Shown here: positions 8,226 to 16,752 of the stretch, piece by piece | Layout: each line of letters starts with the position of its first letter | Position numbering within the stretch: the stretch's first letter is position 1 | DNA from: Caulobacter mirabilis | GTDB taxonomy: Bacteria > Pseudomonadota > Alphaproteobacteria > Caulobacterales > Caulobacteraceae | Reading direction: 5' to 3' | DNA length: 64,000 bases | NCBI RefSeq assembly: GCF_002749615.1 | Contig: NZ_CP024201.1 | Span: 2,976,001-3,040,000, forward strand | Notes under the pieces: model-generated | The model's database searches: none | Told to the model about the DNA's origin: nothing | The model's input: only the letters and a program-made list of their open reading frames with translations | Translations under genes and position numbers: made by a program

Positions 8226-9017
8226 GTGGCCGACCTCGCCCCGCACGTCATCGCCCTGCTCTGTCTCGCCGCCCTGGTCGCCGGCTTCGTGGACGCCATC
8301 GCCGGCGGCGGGGGGCTGATCACCGTCCCGGCCCTGATCGCCGCCGGCATTCCTCCGGTCTCGGCCATCGCCACCAACAAGATCCAAAGCAGCGTCGGCA
8401 CGGCTTCGGCGACCTGGAGCTTCTGGCGAGCCGGGATGATCGACTTCCGCCGCCTGCGCTGGCCGTTGGCCGCCACGTTGATCGGCGCCGGCCTGGGCGC
8501 CGCCGCCGTCACCCTGGTCGACACCCAGTGGCTGCTGATCCTGCTGCCAGTCATGCTGGTCGCGATCGCGCTGTATTTCCTGCTCGGGCCCAAGGCGACG
8601 GACCAGGACTCCTATGCTCGTATCGGTCCCTTCGCCTACGGCTTCGTGGCGGGCGGGATCGGCTTCTACGACGGCTTCTTCGGCCCCGGCGCCGGCTCGT
8701 TCTACGCCCTCAGCCTGGTGATGCTGCTGGGCATGGGCCTGACCCGCGCCACCGCCCACACCAAGGCGTTGAACCTGACCAGCAACCTGGTCTCCGTGGC
8801 CGTGCTGGCCGCTGGCGGCCATGTGCTGTGGCTGCTCGGAGCCTGTATGGCGGTCGGCCAGTTCATCGGCGGCCGCCTGGGCGCCCGCGCGGCGCTGCGC
8901 TTCGGACCGCGGCTGATCCGGCCGCTGCTGGTGGTGATCTCGCTGGGCATGGTCGCCAAGCTGCTCAGCGATCCGACAAACCCGCTGCGGGTGATGATCG
9001 CCGGCTGGCTCGCCTAG
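8226..9017 (+). CDS. TauE/SafE-family membrane protein (sulfite/organosulfonate exporter-like)
   Basis: GTG 8226 gives 263 residues starting VADLAPHVIALLCLAALVAG. About eight hydrophobic helices are visible, with the family's AGFVDAIAGGGGLITVPAL motif in the first repeat and its counterpart GFYDGFFGPGAGSFYALSLV in the second. This two-repeat design is diagnostic for the TauE/SafE family, inner-membrane permeases for sulfur-containing or other small organic anions. The actual substrate cannot be told from sequence. Its stop overlaps by 4 bases the end of the convergent acetyltransferase gene. Confidence 0.9.
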   Translation: MADLAPHVIALLCLAALVAGFVDAIAGGGGLITVPALIAAGIPPVSAIATNKIQSSVGTASATWSFWRAGMIDFRRLRWPLAATLIGAGLGAAAVTLVDTQWLLILLPVMLVAIALYFLLGPKATDQDSYARIGPFAYGFVAGGIGFYDGFFGPGAGSFYALSLVMLLGMGLTRATAHTKALNLTSNLVSVAVLAAGGHVLWLLGACMAVGQFIGGRLGARAALRFGPRLIRPLLVVISLGMVAKLLSDPTNPLRVMIAGWLA

Positions 9018-9445
9018 ACGCCGCGCCTCATGTGCAGGATCGGATAGGGCCGACCCGCGTCATCCAGCGGCGAGCGCCCGACCGTCCGGAAGCCCTGCCG
9101 CTCGTAGAAGCCGACCGCCTGCGGGTTCTGCTCGTTGACGTCGACGGTCTCGATCTCGGGCGCCGAGGCCATCAGGGCCTTGCCCACCCCCGCGCCGCGG
9201 TGGTCGGGGTGCACGAACAGGGCGTCTAGATGCGTTCCCGACAGGCCCATGAAGGCCACCGCCCGGTCCGCTTCATCCACCGCCACGGCGAAGCTCGCCG
9301 CCGGCAGGTACTGCTCGGCCACGATCGCCTCGATGGCGACGAAGTCCTCGGCGCTCAGGAAGTCGTGCGTGGCCCGCACCGCCTCGCGCCAGGCCTCGAG
9401 CATGGCGGGAACGTCGGCAGGCGCGGAGGCGCGGATCGTGATCAT
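9014..9445 (-). CDS. GNAT-family N-acetyltransferase (YjaB-like)
   Basis: The 143 residues have the GNAT fold: MITIRASAPADVPAMLEAW at the N-terminus, the acetyl-CoA loop LFVHPDHRGAGVGKALM (residues 79-95, Q/RxxGxG/A type), and the C-terminal VDVNEQNPQAVGFYERQGF motif. The last motif resembles E. coli YjaB and relatives that acetylate small molecules or protein N-termini. Substrate unknown. Stop overlaps the convergent TauE gene by four bases. Confidence 0.85.
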   Translation of the reverse strand: MITIRASAPADVPAMLEAWREAVRATHDFLSAEDFVAIEAIVAEQYLPAASFAVAVDEADRAVAFMGLSGTHLDALFVHPDHRGAGVGKALMASAPEIETVDVNEQNPQAVGFYERQGFRTVGRSPLDDAGRPYPILHMRRGV

Positions 9446-9483
9446 CCGGGCCAGCTAGGGGCGGACCGTCGACGGCGCAAGCC

Positions 9484-10578
9484 CTACGCCGCCTCCTCGC
9501 GCACAAAGCCCTTCCAGGTGGCCATGTAGTTCACGAAGGCCTCGCCCAGGCCTTCGCTGCGCAGGTGATCGCGCGTGACCGGCAGGCTGGCCGGCGCGAA
9601 GCCCGCGTCCGCCTCGGCGAGCTTCGGCCAGTCGTGGTGCAGGATCGCCGCCCGGCCGAGCAGGACGTAGTCGCAGCCTCGGGCCAACAGGTCCGTCGCC
9701 TGGGCCGGCGTCATGATCTTGCCGGCCACCCCCAGGCGCGCCCTGCCGCGCGGCAGGTCGGTGAACCAGCCGGTCAGGTCGCGATCCTGGAAGGCCTCGT
9801 CATTGGGTTTCTTGAAGGCGTCCCACAGCGACATGTCGAGATAGTCGACGAGGTCGGCGCTCATCACCTGCCCGGCCAGGGCGCGGATCTCGGCCAGCTC
9901 CATGCCGAACCGTTCCGGCGACAGGCGCAGGCCGATCTGGAAATCCTCGCCGCAGCGGGCGCGGACTCCCTTCAGGATGTCGACGACGATGCGGGCCCGG
10001 TTCTCGGGATCGCCGCCCCATCGGTCGGTGCGCCGGTTGATGGTCGGGCTGAGGAACTGGCACAGGATGTAGCCGTGCGCGCCATGCACCTCGATGCCGT
10101 GGAAGCCCGCGCGCTTCGCCCGTACGGCGGCGGCGATGAAGTCCTCGGTGAGCTGTTCGACCTCGTCGCCGGTCAGCGCCCGCGCGCCGGTTTCCGGATC
10201 GTCGGAGGGGCAGACCGGCGTCTGGCCGATCAGGTCGACGGGCGAGCGCATGCCGGCGTGGTGCAGCTGGACGCTGGACAGGCCGCCGGTCGCGTTGATC
10301 GCCGAGGCCAGCCGGGTCAGGCCCGGCAGATGGTCGTCGGACCAGATGCCGAGCTGACCCGGAAAGCCCTGCCCCTGGCGCTGGACATGGGCCGCGCAGG
10401 TCATGGTCAGGCCGAATCCGCCCTCGGCCCGCTTGGTCAGCCAGCGGAATTCGTCGTCGCTGATCGTTCCGTCGGCATGGCTCTGCAGATTGGTCAGCGG
10501 CGCAAGCATCAGCCGGTTCCGCATGGACGGTCCGTGCGCGAAGGACAGCGGCTCGAACAGGTCGCGGGTCGAGGTCAT
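9484..10578 (-). CDS. NADH:flavin oxidoreductase, old yellow enzyme family
   Basis: ATG 10578 gives 364 residues (MTSTRDLFEPLSF...). An upstream in-frame extension has no family similarity and was dropped. The FMN TIM barrel shows the OYE signature: LMLAPLTNL at the N-terminus, the active-site VQLHHAGM, IEVHGAHGYILCQFLSP with the His-x-x-His-type ligand pair, NRRTDRWGGDPENRARI, and DYVLLGRAAILHHDWP near the end. The enzyme probably reduces activated C=C bonds with NAD(P)H in the cytosol. Substrate unknown. It lies 74 bases downstream of the sulfotransferase gene on the same strand. Confidence 0.92.
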   Translation of the reverse strand: MTSTRDLFEPLSFAHGPSMRNRLMLAPLTNLQSHADGTISDDEFRWLTKRAEGGFGLTMTCAAHVQRQGQGFPGQLGIWSDDHLPGLTRLASAINATGGLSSVQLHHAGMRSPVDLIGQTPVCPSDDPETGARALTGDEVEQLTEDFIAAAVRAKRAGFHGIEVHGAHGYILCQFLSPTINRRTDRWGGDPENRARIVVDILKGVRARCGEDFQIGLRLSPERFGMELAEIRALAGQVMSADLVDYLDMSLWDAFKKPNDEAFQDRDLTGWFTDLPRGRARLGVAGKIMTPAQATDLLARGCDYVLLGRAAILHHDWPKLAEADAGFAPASLPVTRDHLRSEGLGEAFVNYMATWKGFVREEAA

Positions 10579-10652
10579 ACGGCGATCTCCCATATCGCCG
10601 TCCGTCGTAGCGAGGGTGACGGAACGGCGCCTAGAGACATCGGTCGAAATTC

Positions 10653-11447
10653 CTACACGTAGCCGAGCAGCTGACGCAGACCCGGCGCGGCATAGTCGAC
10701 CAGTCGGCGCTGCGTCGCCGGCAGGGTCTCTGGGATATCGACGGTGACCTTCAGATTCTCGCGGGCCGTGCTGCTGTGCTTGCGGTCCGAGCCGATCCGG
10801 ACCCGCTCGCGCCAGTCCTCGGGCAGGTCGACGCCGCAATCCGTCAACAGGTCGCGGAAGAACCGCTCGCCCTTGGGATCTTCCAGTCGGCGCAGGTTCT
10901 CGACGATGTCCTCGTAGCGCACGATGACCGCTCGGGAGCCCATCCAGGCCGCAGCGTTGAAGTCGTAGATGTCGCGCAGGCTCGGGGCGCGGTCATGCAC
11001 CCCGAAGATGGCCATGTTCAGCACATCCTCGGCGTGGGCCGCGCCGTTCTTGATGTGGTTCATCGGCCCCTGGAACTCGTCCGACAGGAAGAAGCGCGCC
11101 CGCGCCAGGACCCAGTCGTAGGGATCGCGCACCAGAACGATGTGCCGCGCGTCGCGCAGCGCCAGCGCCGAGTCGTCGGTGAACAGCAGGTGCCCCCAGC
11201 TCAAGTAGCGCCTGGCCGGCGAGAAGGCCTGCAGGTTGGCGCGCAGGTTGGGATACTGGATGAAGGCGTTATGCCACTGCTGTTCGTTCGGGACGAACAT
11301 CCTGACGATGTTGCGCAGCAGATGGGTGCCGCTCTTGGGCACGCTGTTGAGGAAGACGGTCGAGGTCAGCGCGCGCTGCTCGAACCGGTCCACCTCGACG
11401 TGAAGCGTGTCCTTCTGGCCGACAATGACCGCCACGGCGGACTCCAT
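10653..11447 (-). CDS. PAPS-dependent sulfotransferase-domain protein
   Basis: The 264 residues carry both PAPS-binding motifs of the P-loop sulfotransferase family: the 5'-phosphosulfate loop SVPKSGTHLLRN (about residues 35-46) and the 3'-phosphate segment HIVLVRDPYDWVLARARFF (about 102-120). A later GSDRKHSSTARENL resembles the PAPS-closing loop near the C-terminus. It should transfer sulfate to a hydroxyl or amine. The acceptor is unknown, and no glycan or Nod-factor genes are adjacent. A cytosolic protein, with no signal peptide. Upstream of it is the terminator of the TonB receptor gene. Confidence 0.85.
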   Translation of the reverse strand: MESAVAVIVGQKDTLHVEVDRFEQRALTSTVFLNSVPKSGTHLLRNIVRMFVPNEQQWHNAFIQYPNLRANLQAFSPARRYLSWGHLLFTDDSALALRDARHIVLVRDPYDWVLARARFFLSDEFQGPMNHIKNGAAHAEDVLNMAIFGVHDRAPSLRDIYDFNAAAWMGSRAVIVRYEDIVENLRRLEDPKGERFFRDLLTDCGVDLPEDWRERVRIGSDRKHSSTARENLKVTVDIPETLPATQRRLVDYAAPGLRQLLGYV

Positions 11448-11514
11448 GATCTGTCATGGCGGCGCAAGACGCCGCCGCCCCCTCGCACCATGCCAAAGGG
11501 GGCCGCATAGAAAC

Positions 11515-11550
11515 AAAGAAAAACGGCGGCGGAGTGATCTCCACCGCCGC
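11515..11550 (-). terminator. Rho-independent terminator of the TonB receptor gene
   Basis: On the minus strand GCGGCGGTGGAG-ATCA-CTCCGCCGCCG is followed by TTTTTCTTTGTTT. The stem is G/C-rich with one bulge, and it starts 24 bases after the receptor stop. Confidence 0.85.
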
Positions 11551-11573
11551 GTTTCCGGCTTGAGCTCCGAGGT

Positions 11574-14500
11574 CTAGAAGCGCTTCGAGATCGAGAGGAA
11601 GGCCCGACGACCGAAGTAGTCGTACTGCGAGGCCAGCACCGAGTAACCGGTGGTGCTGTACTGGCCGAGGTTCAACGTCGTCAGCGCCGGCGGCGCTTCG
11701 TCGAAGATGTTCGCCATGCCGGCTGTAACCGTCCAGGTGTCGAACTTCTTGCGCACCGACGCCGAATGGTAGGCGGTGAACTCGGTCTGGATCTTGTACC
11801 GGGTCGTCGGCGGGATGCCGGGGCCGGCCGGGTTGTTGTGATCGTTGATATCCTCGGCTTCCGACGCCTTGCCGATCATGTCGACGCCCCAGAACGCGGT
11901 CCAGTCGCCCCGCTCGAAGCGGAACTGCAGGTTGCCGACGAAGTCCGGGTCGCCCACATCGCCGTTGGTGTCGACGGTGTTGCCGGGGAACAGAGCGGTC
12001 TGGTCCTCAAGCTGCCAGCTGAACTGGGAGTCGAAGGTGAACCGGCCGAAGTCGAACTCGTGCTCGTAGCGGACCGTCAGGTCGATGCCGCGGTTCATCT
12101 GGTTCGCGATGTTGATGTAGCGGTCGCGGACCTGGGTGATGAGCTTGCTGGTCGAGTTCCGGGTGAACTGGCTGCAGACCGGATCGGTCGGGAACGTTTC
12201 CGAATTGTAGCAGATCCGCAGAATGTTCGCGCCGCCCAGCCGGGTGACCTCGTCGTTGACCTCGATCTCGTAGTAGTCGAGCGCCACGCTCAGGTCGATG
12301 AAGCTCGGCGTCCAGATCACCCCGATGGTCGTGGCTTCGGACGTTTCGGCTTCCAGGGTGCCCTTGCCGCCGCCGGTGACGATCTCGGCGCTGGTGGGGC
12401 CGCCGATGTAGTTGCCCGGCACGCCGCCGCCCGGTCCCGCCGCCGAGGCGCAGTTGTCGGCCATCCGCTGCGAAATCCGGAACAGGTCCAGGGCCGCCTG
12501 CCAGTTGATGCAGGGGTCGACGACGCGCTGGCCCTGGAAACCGGTCTGGTTCGCCAGGTACAGCTCGAACAGCGCCGGGGCGCGGAACGAGGTGCCGCGG
12601 GTGGCGCGGACCCGCCAGGACGGCGTGATCTGCCAGTTCAGACCGACCTTGTAGGTCGAGTTGTCGCCGTAGCTCTTGACGTCGGTCCAGCGGCCCGACA
12701 GCGACAGCGACAGATCCTCAATGCCCGGCAGGCCCTTCACCAGCGGAACCGACAGCTCGCCAAAGAGCTCGGTCGTGGTGTCCTTGCCCTTGGTGATGCC
12801 CGCGCCGGTCAGACCCCAGCTGTTGCTGGCCAGAGTGACCGCGCCGGGCTTGTCGTTGATCTCGTCCCGACGATAGTGGAAGCCGAAGGCCGCGCCCAGC
12901 GGACCGGCCGGCAGCTTCCAAAGGTCGCCCGACACCGTGCCTTCCAAGACCTTCTGGGTATAGACGGTGTTGCCGGTTTCACGGTCGAAGTAGAAAGCCT
13001 TCTCGGCGTCGGTGAGCTTGCCGGCCATGAAGTCGCCGGTCAGCCAGTTGACGTCGATGCAGTTGCGGCCGCTGATCGCCAGCTTGGTGCCGGCGCAGAG
13101 GCTGGACGCGGTCCGGAATTCCGAGGCCGACACCGCTTCCTTCAGGATCACATCCTGGGTGTAGTCGCCGTCCGAGCGGCTGAGCTGGGTGAAGATGTCC
13201 CAATCCCATCCGGCCGCGAAGTCGCCGAACGAGCCGCGCAGGCCGCCGACGACACGGCCGTAGTCGACCTGCTGTTCTGCGTCGAAATGGTCGGTGATGG
13301 CCGTCGGGCTCATGTAGAAGTCGCCGAAGAAGCCCGTGCTGAGCGGGTCGCCGGCGCCGAAGGCGTCGCTCGTATAGGTGTAGGTCCAGAACTGGCGGAA
13401 GCCGTTCGTCTTCGAGGACCGGCGGTTCAGCAGCAGTTCGCCGTAGGCCTCGATGTTCGGCGTCAGGTCGTAGCCGCCCTGGACGAACACCGTCATGCGC
13501 TCGGTCTCAGGAATCAGCGACGAATCCTGAATGAACGGATGGTTCATGTTGACCACGCCGAGCGTGGCGGAACCGGGCGCGCCGTAGTCGGCGAAGTACC
13601 AGGTCGACGGCGCGACGAGGCGGCCGTCGGGCGACGGGCCAGGCCCGGTCGGATAGTTGGCTGGGACGCGCGGGATGTATTGCCCGAGGTTCCCGCCGTA
13701 GTCGTACTGCAGCTTGGCGCCGACCGGCAGAGGCGCAGCGCCGGAGAAGTCGTACAGCCACAGCTGGCCCCAGGGCGTGTCGCGGCAAGCGGGCTTGCCG
13801 GTGCGCGGGTCGATCAGGTCGCTGCGCGCGCCGGTCGTGTAGTTGGTGATGTACTGCACCGGACAGTTGGTGAAGTCGCGGTCGCCGACCTTCTGTTCCT
13901 TCTGCAGGAAGTAGTCGGCGGACACGCTGACGTAGCCCCGGTCGAAGGTCTTGCCCCAGGAGCCGCTGACCCGATAGGTCTCGCCGCCCTGTTCGAACGG
14001 CTGGCTCGCGAAGGCCTCGATCTCGGCGCTGTCGCGGTTGGTCTTGGTGATGATGTTGACGACGCCGGCGACGGCGTCGGAACCGTAGATCGAGGACGCG
14101 CCGTCCTTCAGGATCTCGATGCGGTCGACGGCCGATTGCGGGATGACGTTCAGGTCGAAGGCCGAAACCCCGCCGCGGGTGCCGGCCGGGCCGGCGCGGC
14201 GGCCGTTCAGCAGCACCAGGGTGCGGTTGGCGCCCAGGCCGCGCAGCGAGATCGTCGCGGCGCCCGGACCGCCGTCGGTCACGAAGGCCGACGACATCAT
14301 GGCGTTGATCTGCGGCGAACCGGCCGCGACCGTCGAGGCTTGCAGCATGTCGGCGGTGTCGACCACGCCCTGCAGCGCCGCACCGTCCGACGAGATGACC
14401 TGGATCGGCGAAGTACTGGTGAATTCAGTGCGCTTGATCCGGGAGCCGGTGACGACGAGCGCCTCGACTTCCTTCTCTTCCTTGTCGCTTGCGGGCTGCG

Positions 14501-14633
14501 CCTGCTGCGAGGGCTGTTGCTGCTGCGGTTGCTGGCCTTCCTGCGCGAAGCCAACAGACGGAATGACGGCGATCGAAGTGGCGGCAAGGCCAGCGATCAC
14601 GCTCGTTCCCATCAGGAACTTACGGTTCAACAT
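11574..14633 (-). CDS. TonB-dependent outer-membrane receptor
   Basis: ATG 14633 gives 1019 residues. A signal peptide (MLNRKFLMGTSVIAGLAATS... cleaved near GFAQ) is followed by a glutamine-rich linker and a TonB box (EALVVTGSR, about residues 57-65). The plug domain includes ISLRGLGANRTLVLLNGRR and EILKDGASSIYGSDAVAGVV, and a long beta barrel ends in the aromatic residue of AFLSISKRF. It belongs to the large-receptor class abundant in Caulobacterales, which often take up oligosaccharides or peptides. No substrate-specific neighbour is present, so the ligand is unknown. It stands alone, with its own terminator and a 309-base upstream region. Confidence 0.93.
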   Translation of the reverse strand: MLNRKFLMGTSVIAGLAATSIAVIPSVGFAQEGQQPQQQQPSQQAQPASDKEEKEVEALVVTGSRIKRTEFTSTSPIQVISSDGAALQGVVDTADMLQASTVAAGSPQINAMMSSAFVTDGGPGAATISLRGLGANRTLVLLNGRRAGPAGTRGGVSAFDLNVIPQSAVDRIEILKDGASSIYGSDAVAGVVNIITKTNRDSAEIEAFASQPFEQGGETYRVSGSWGKTFDRGYVSVSADYFLQKEQKVGDRDFTNCPVQYITNYTTGARSDLIDPRTGKPACRDTPWGQLWLYDFSGAAPLPVGAKLQYDYGGNLGQYIPRVPANYPTGPGPSPDGRLVAPSTWYFADYGAPGSATLGVVNMNHPFIQDSSLIPETERMTVFVQGGYDLTPNIEAYGELLLNRRSSKTNGFRQFWTYTYTSDAFGAGDPLSTGFFGDFYMSPTAITDHFDAEQQVDYGRVVGGLRGSFGDFAAGWDWDIFTQLSRSDGDYTQDVILKEAVSASEFRTASSLCAGTKLAISGRNCIDVNWLTGDFMAGKLTDAEKAFYFDRETGNTVYTQKVLEGTVSGDLWKLPAGPLGAAFGFHYRRDEINDKPGAVTLASNSWGLTGAGITKGKDTTTELFGELSVPLVKGLPGIEDLSLSLSGRWTDVKSYGDNSTYKVGLNWQITPSWRVRATRGTSFRAPALFELYLANQTGFQGQRVVDPCINWQAALDLFRISQRMADNCASAAGPGGGVPGNYIGGPTSAEIVTGGGKGTLEAETSEATTIGVIWTPSFIDLSVALDYYEIEVNDEVTRLGGANILRICYNSETFPTDPVCSQFTRNSTSKLITQVRDRYINIANQMNRGIDLTVRYEHEFDFGRFTFDSQFSWQLEDQTALFPGNTVDTNGDVGDPDFVGNLQFRFERGDWTAFWGVDMIGKASEAEDINDHNNPAGPGIPPTTRYKIQTEFTAYHSASVRKKFDTWTVTAGMANIFDEAPPALTTLNLGQYSTTGYSVLASQYDYFGRRAFLSISKRF

Positions 14634-14942
14634 CTTGTGCGATTTCCCCAATGATACCCGCGCGACGCTTGCCTCCAAGATGCCCCTCGGCGGTGCTTCG
14701 CGCTCAGGGGAAGCCTAACAGTTTCATGACACCCCACAACTACTCCGCCGCAATCCAGCCCCAAAAACGACTGTTTTCGCCCAGTTTTCGCGCACGCTGT
14801 TCCGCGAACGCCACAGTCGCGTCGCGCCCGGCGCCGGGCTTGAGAAAACTTCCCTAATCGACCGACGCGCATTACTGTCCGGAACCTCATCGGAGAAGGG
14901 AACGCGCTGCCCGTATCGGGCGGGTCGCGCGGACAGGACAGC
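14634..14942. other. Divergent intergenic region without genes
   Basis: This 309-base gap separates the start of the TonB receptor (minus) from the lytic transglycosylase (plus). It must hold both promoters. I see no convincing operator, small gene or RNA; short frames here lack codon bias. CTTGAGAAAACTTCC...CTAATC at about 14840-14860 is a weak promoter-like match for the plus strand. Confidence 0.5.
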
Positions 14943-16613
14943 ATGGCGGCAAGTCCGCGAACGCTGCTCATGGCCCTGGCCGTGACGGCGTCGGCGACAA
15001 TCGGGGGGTACGAAGCGCGGGCGGCGACCGCCGATGTGCTGTCACCCATGGATGTGAAGGCCTATCGCGAAGCCTTCGCCGCCGCCGCGCGTGGCGACTT
15101 CGACGCCGCCGATCGCAGCCTCGCGCGCGTCAAGGACGAGTCCCTGGCCGGCCATCTGGCGCTGCAGAAACTCATGCATCCGACGGCTCACAAGGCCGAG
15201 TACGAAGAGCTGACCGACTGGCTGAAGGCCTACGGCGACCATCCGGGCGCCGACCGGGTCTACGCCCTGGCGCTGAAGCGCAAGCCCGCCGGAGCCGCCG
15301 AACCTCGCGCGCCCGCTTTCGTCGAGGCCAGCCGCGGCTGGGCCCGGGTCGAGAGCGCCGCCAGCCGCGCCGCTGGACCGGCCACCGCCGACCGCGACCG
15401 CCAGGCGCGCGAAGCCTACTACTCCGGCGAGATCGAACGCGCGCTGGCGCTGGCCCCCGCGGCGGGCAACGCCTGGATCGCCGGCCTCTCCGCCTGGCGG
15501 TTGGGCCGCTACGAAGACGCCCGAAATTTCTTCCGGGCCGTCGCCGTCGACGAGGACGAGGACGATTGGCTGCGCGCCGGCGGCGCCTTCTGGGCGGCGC
15601 GGGCGTCCCGGCGGCTGGGCGACGCGCCTCAGGCGGCGGCCTTCCTGCGCATGGCGGCCCGCACCCCGCACAGCTTCTACGGCATGATCGCCCAGCGCAG
15701 CCTGGAGCTGGGCGAGAAGGAACTGGCTTCCGTCGAATCCTACGCCCGTCCCGTGTCGGCCAACGAGGGTTTGCTGATCCGCGTCGCGACCGCCCCGGCG
15801 CCGGCGCCGGCCGGACCCGCCGCGTTCGACGCGCTTCTGCAGAAGAACCCCCGTGCACGACGCGCGGCGGCGCTGATGCAGGTCGGCCGGCCGGCGGACG
15901 CGGGCCTGGAGCTGCGCGCCGGCCTCAGCAGTTGCAAGACCGCCGCCGAGCGCCGCCCCTGGGAGGCGCTGATCCTGGCGCTGAACGCCCCGATCACCAG
16001 CGCCGCCGACTCCAGCGCGCCGCCGCCGCTGGTCCAGGTCGCCCGTCGCAAACCTTCCCGCCCCAGCGCGCCGGTCAGCTATCCGACGCCGGATCTCTGG
16101 CCGGAGGGCGGCTGGACCCTGGACAAGGCCCTGGTCTACGCCCTGATCTGGAAGGAGAGCGGTTTCAACCCGTTCGCCGTCTCCGGAGCCGGCGCCATGG
16201 GACTGATGCAGGTCCGGCCGGTCGCCGCCGCCCGCGCCGCCGGGGACGACAAGCTGATCAGCAATCCGATGCCGCTGCTGGACGCCCCGACGAACCTGCG
16301 CGTCGGCCAGGACTACTTCACCTGGCTGATGGAGCGCGGACTGGGCGGCGGTCCGGAAGGCTACGACCTGCTCCGCGCCGTGGCGGCCTACAACGCCGGC
16401 GCCGGGACGGTGCTGAACACCCTCAAGAAGGTCGGCCCCGAGGCCGACACCCTGCTCGTCATCGAAAGCCTGCCGGCGCTGGAGACCCGCGACTATGTCG
16501 AGAAGGTCGCCGCCGCCTACTGGAGCTATCGCCGCAAGTTCGGCTCCGACACCCCGACCCTCGACGCCGTCGCCCGCGGCGAACGGCTGGTCGACATTCG
16601 CCTCGACCGCTAG
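14943..16613 (+). CDS. Soluble lytic murein transglycosylase (Slt type)
   Basis: The 556-residue periplasmic enzyme cleaves the MurNAc-GlcNAc bond of peptidoglycan with 1,6-anhydro product formation. It has a signal peptide (LLMALAVTASATIGGYEARA). A helical superhelix with TPR-like repeats (residues 40-330) leads to the C-terminal SLT domain. The catalytic glutamate is in LIWKESGFNP (about 399-408), followed by GAMGLMQVRP, AYNAGAGTVLN and ALETRDYVEKV, all family hallmarks. Length is typical of Slt70. A terminator hairpin follows at 16652. Confidence 0.95.
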   Translation: MAASPRTLLMALAVTASATIGGYEARAATADVLSPMDVKAYREAFAAAARGDFDAADRSLARVKDESLAGHLALQKLMHPTAHKAEYEELTDWLKAYGDHPGADRVYALALKRKPAGAAEPRAPAFVEASRGWARVESAASRAAGPATADRDRQAREAYYSGEIERALALAPAAGNAWIAGLSAWRLGRYEDARNFFRAVAVDEDEDDWLRAGGAFWAARASRRLGDAPQAAAFLRMAARTPHSFYGMIAQRSLELGEKELASVESYARPVSANEGLLIRVATAPAPAPAGPAAFDALLQKNPRARRAAALMQVGRPADAGLELRAGLSSCKTAAERRPWEALILALNAPITSAADSSAPPPLVQVARRKPSRPSAPVSYPTPDLWPEGGWTLDKALVYALIWKESGFNPFAVSGAGAMGLMQVRPVAAARAAGDDKLISNPMPLLDAPTNLRVGQDYFTWLMERGLGGGPEGYDLLRAVAAYNAGAGTVLNTLKKVGPEADTLLVIESLPALETRDYVEKVAAAYWSYRRKFGSDTPTLDAVARGERLVDIRLDR

Positions 16614-16651
16614 ACTGCCCGCCATGAGCGCCAAGTCCTCAGACCGCTAGG

Positions 16652-16684
16652 CCGCAACAAGACCTCGCTTCTTGTTGCGGCGTT
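16652..16684 (+). terminator. Hairpin terminator after slt
   Basis: CCGCAACAAG and CTTGTTGCGG form a 10-bp stem around an 8-9 base loop, followed by CGTTC. The T-tract is weak but the position, 38 bases after the stop, fits. Confidence 0.65.
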
Positions 16685-16752
16685 CAAACTCCCTTCAGTC
16701 CTGAAGTCCGGAGGCGAACCGCCGCGAAATCCCCTTCGCGCGGAGACTTCTC

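Noticed and set aside
11766..14654. A 962-codon plus-strand frame antisense to the TonB receptor
   Set aside because: Typical GC-skew shadow; the minus-strand frame has signal peptide, TonB box, plug and barrel end.
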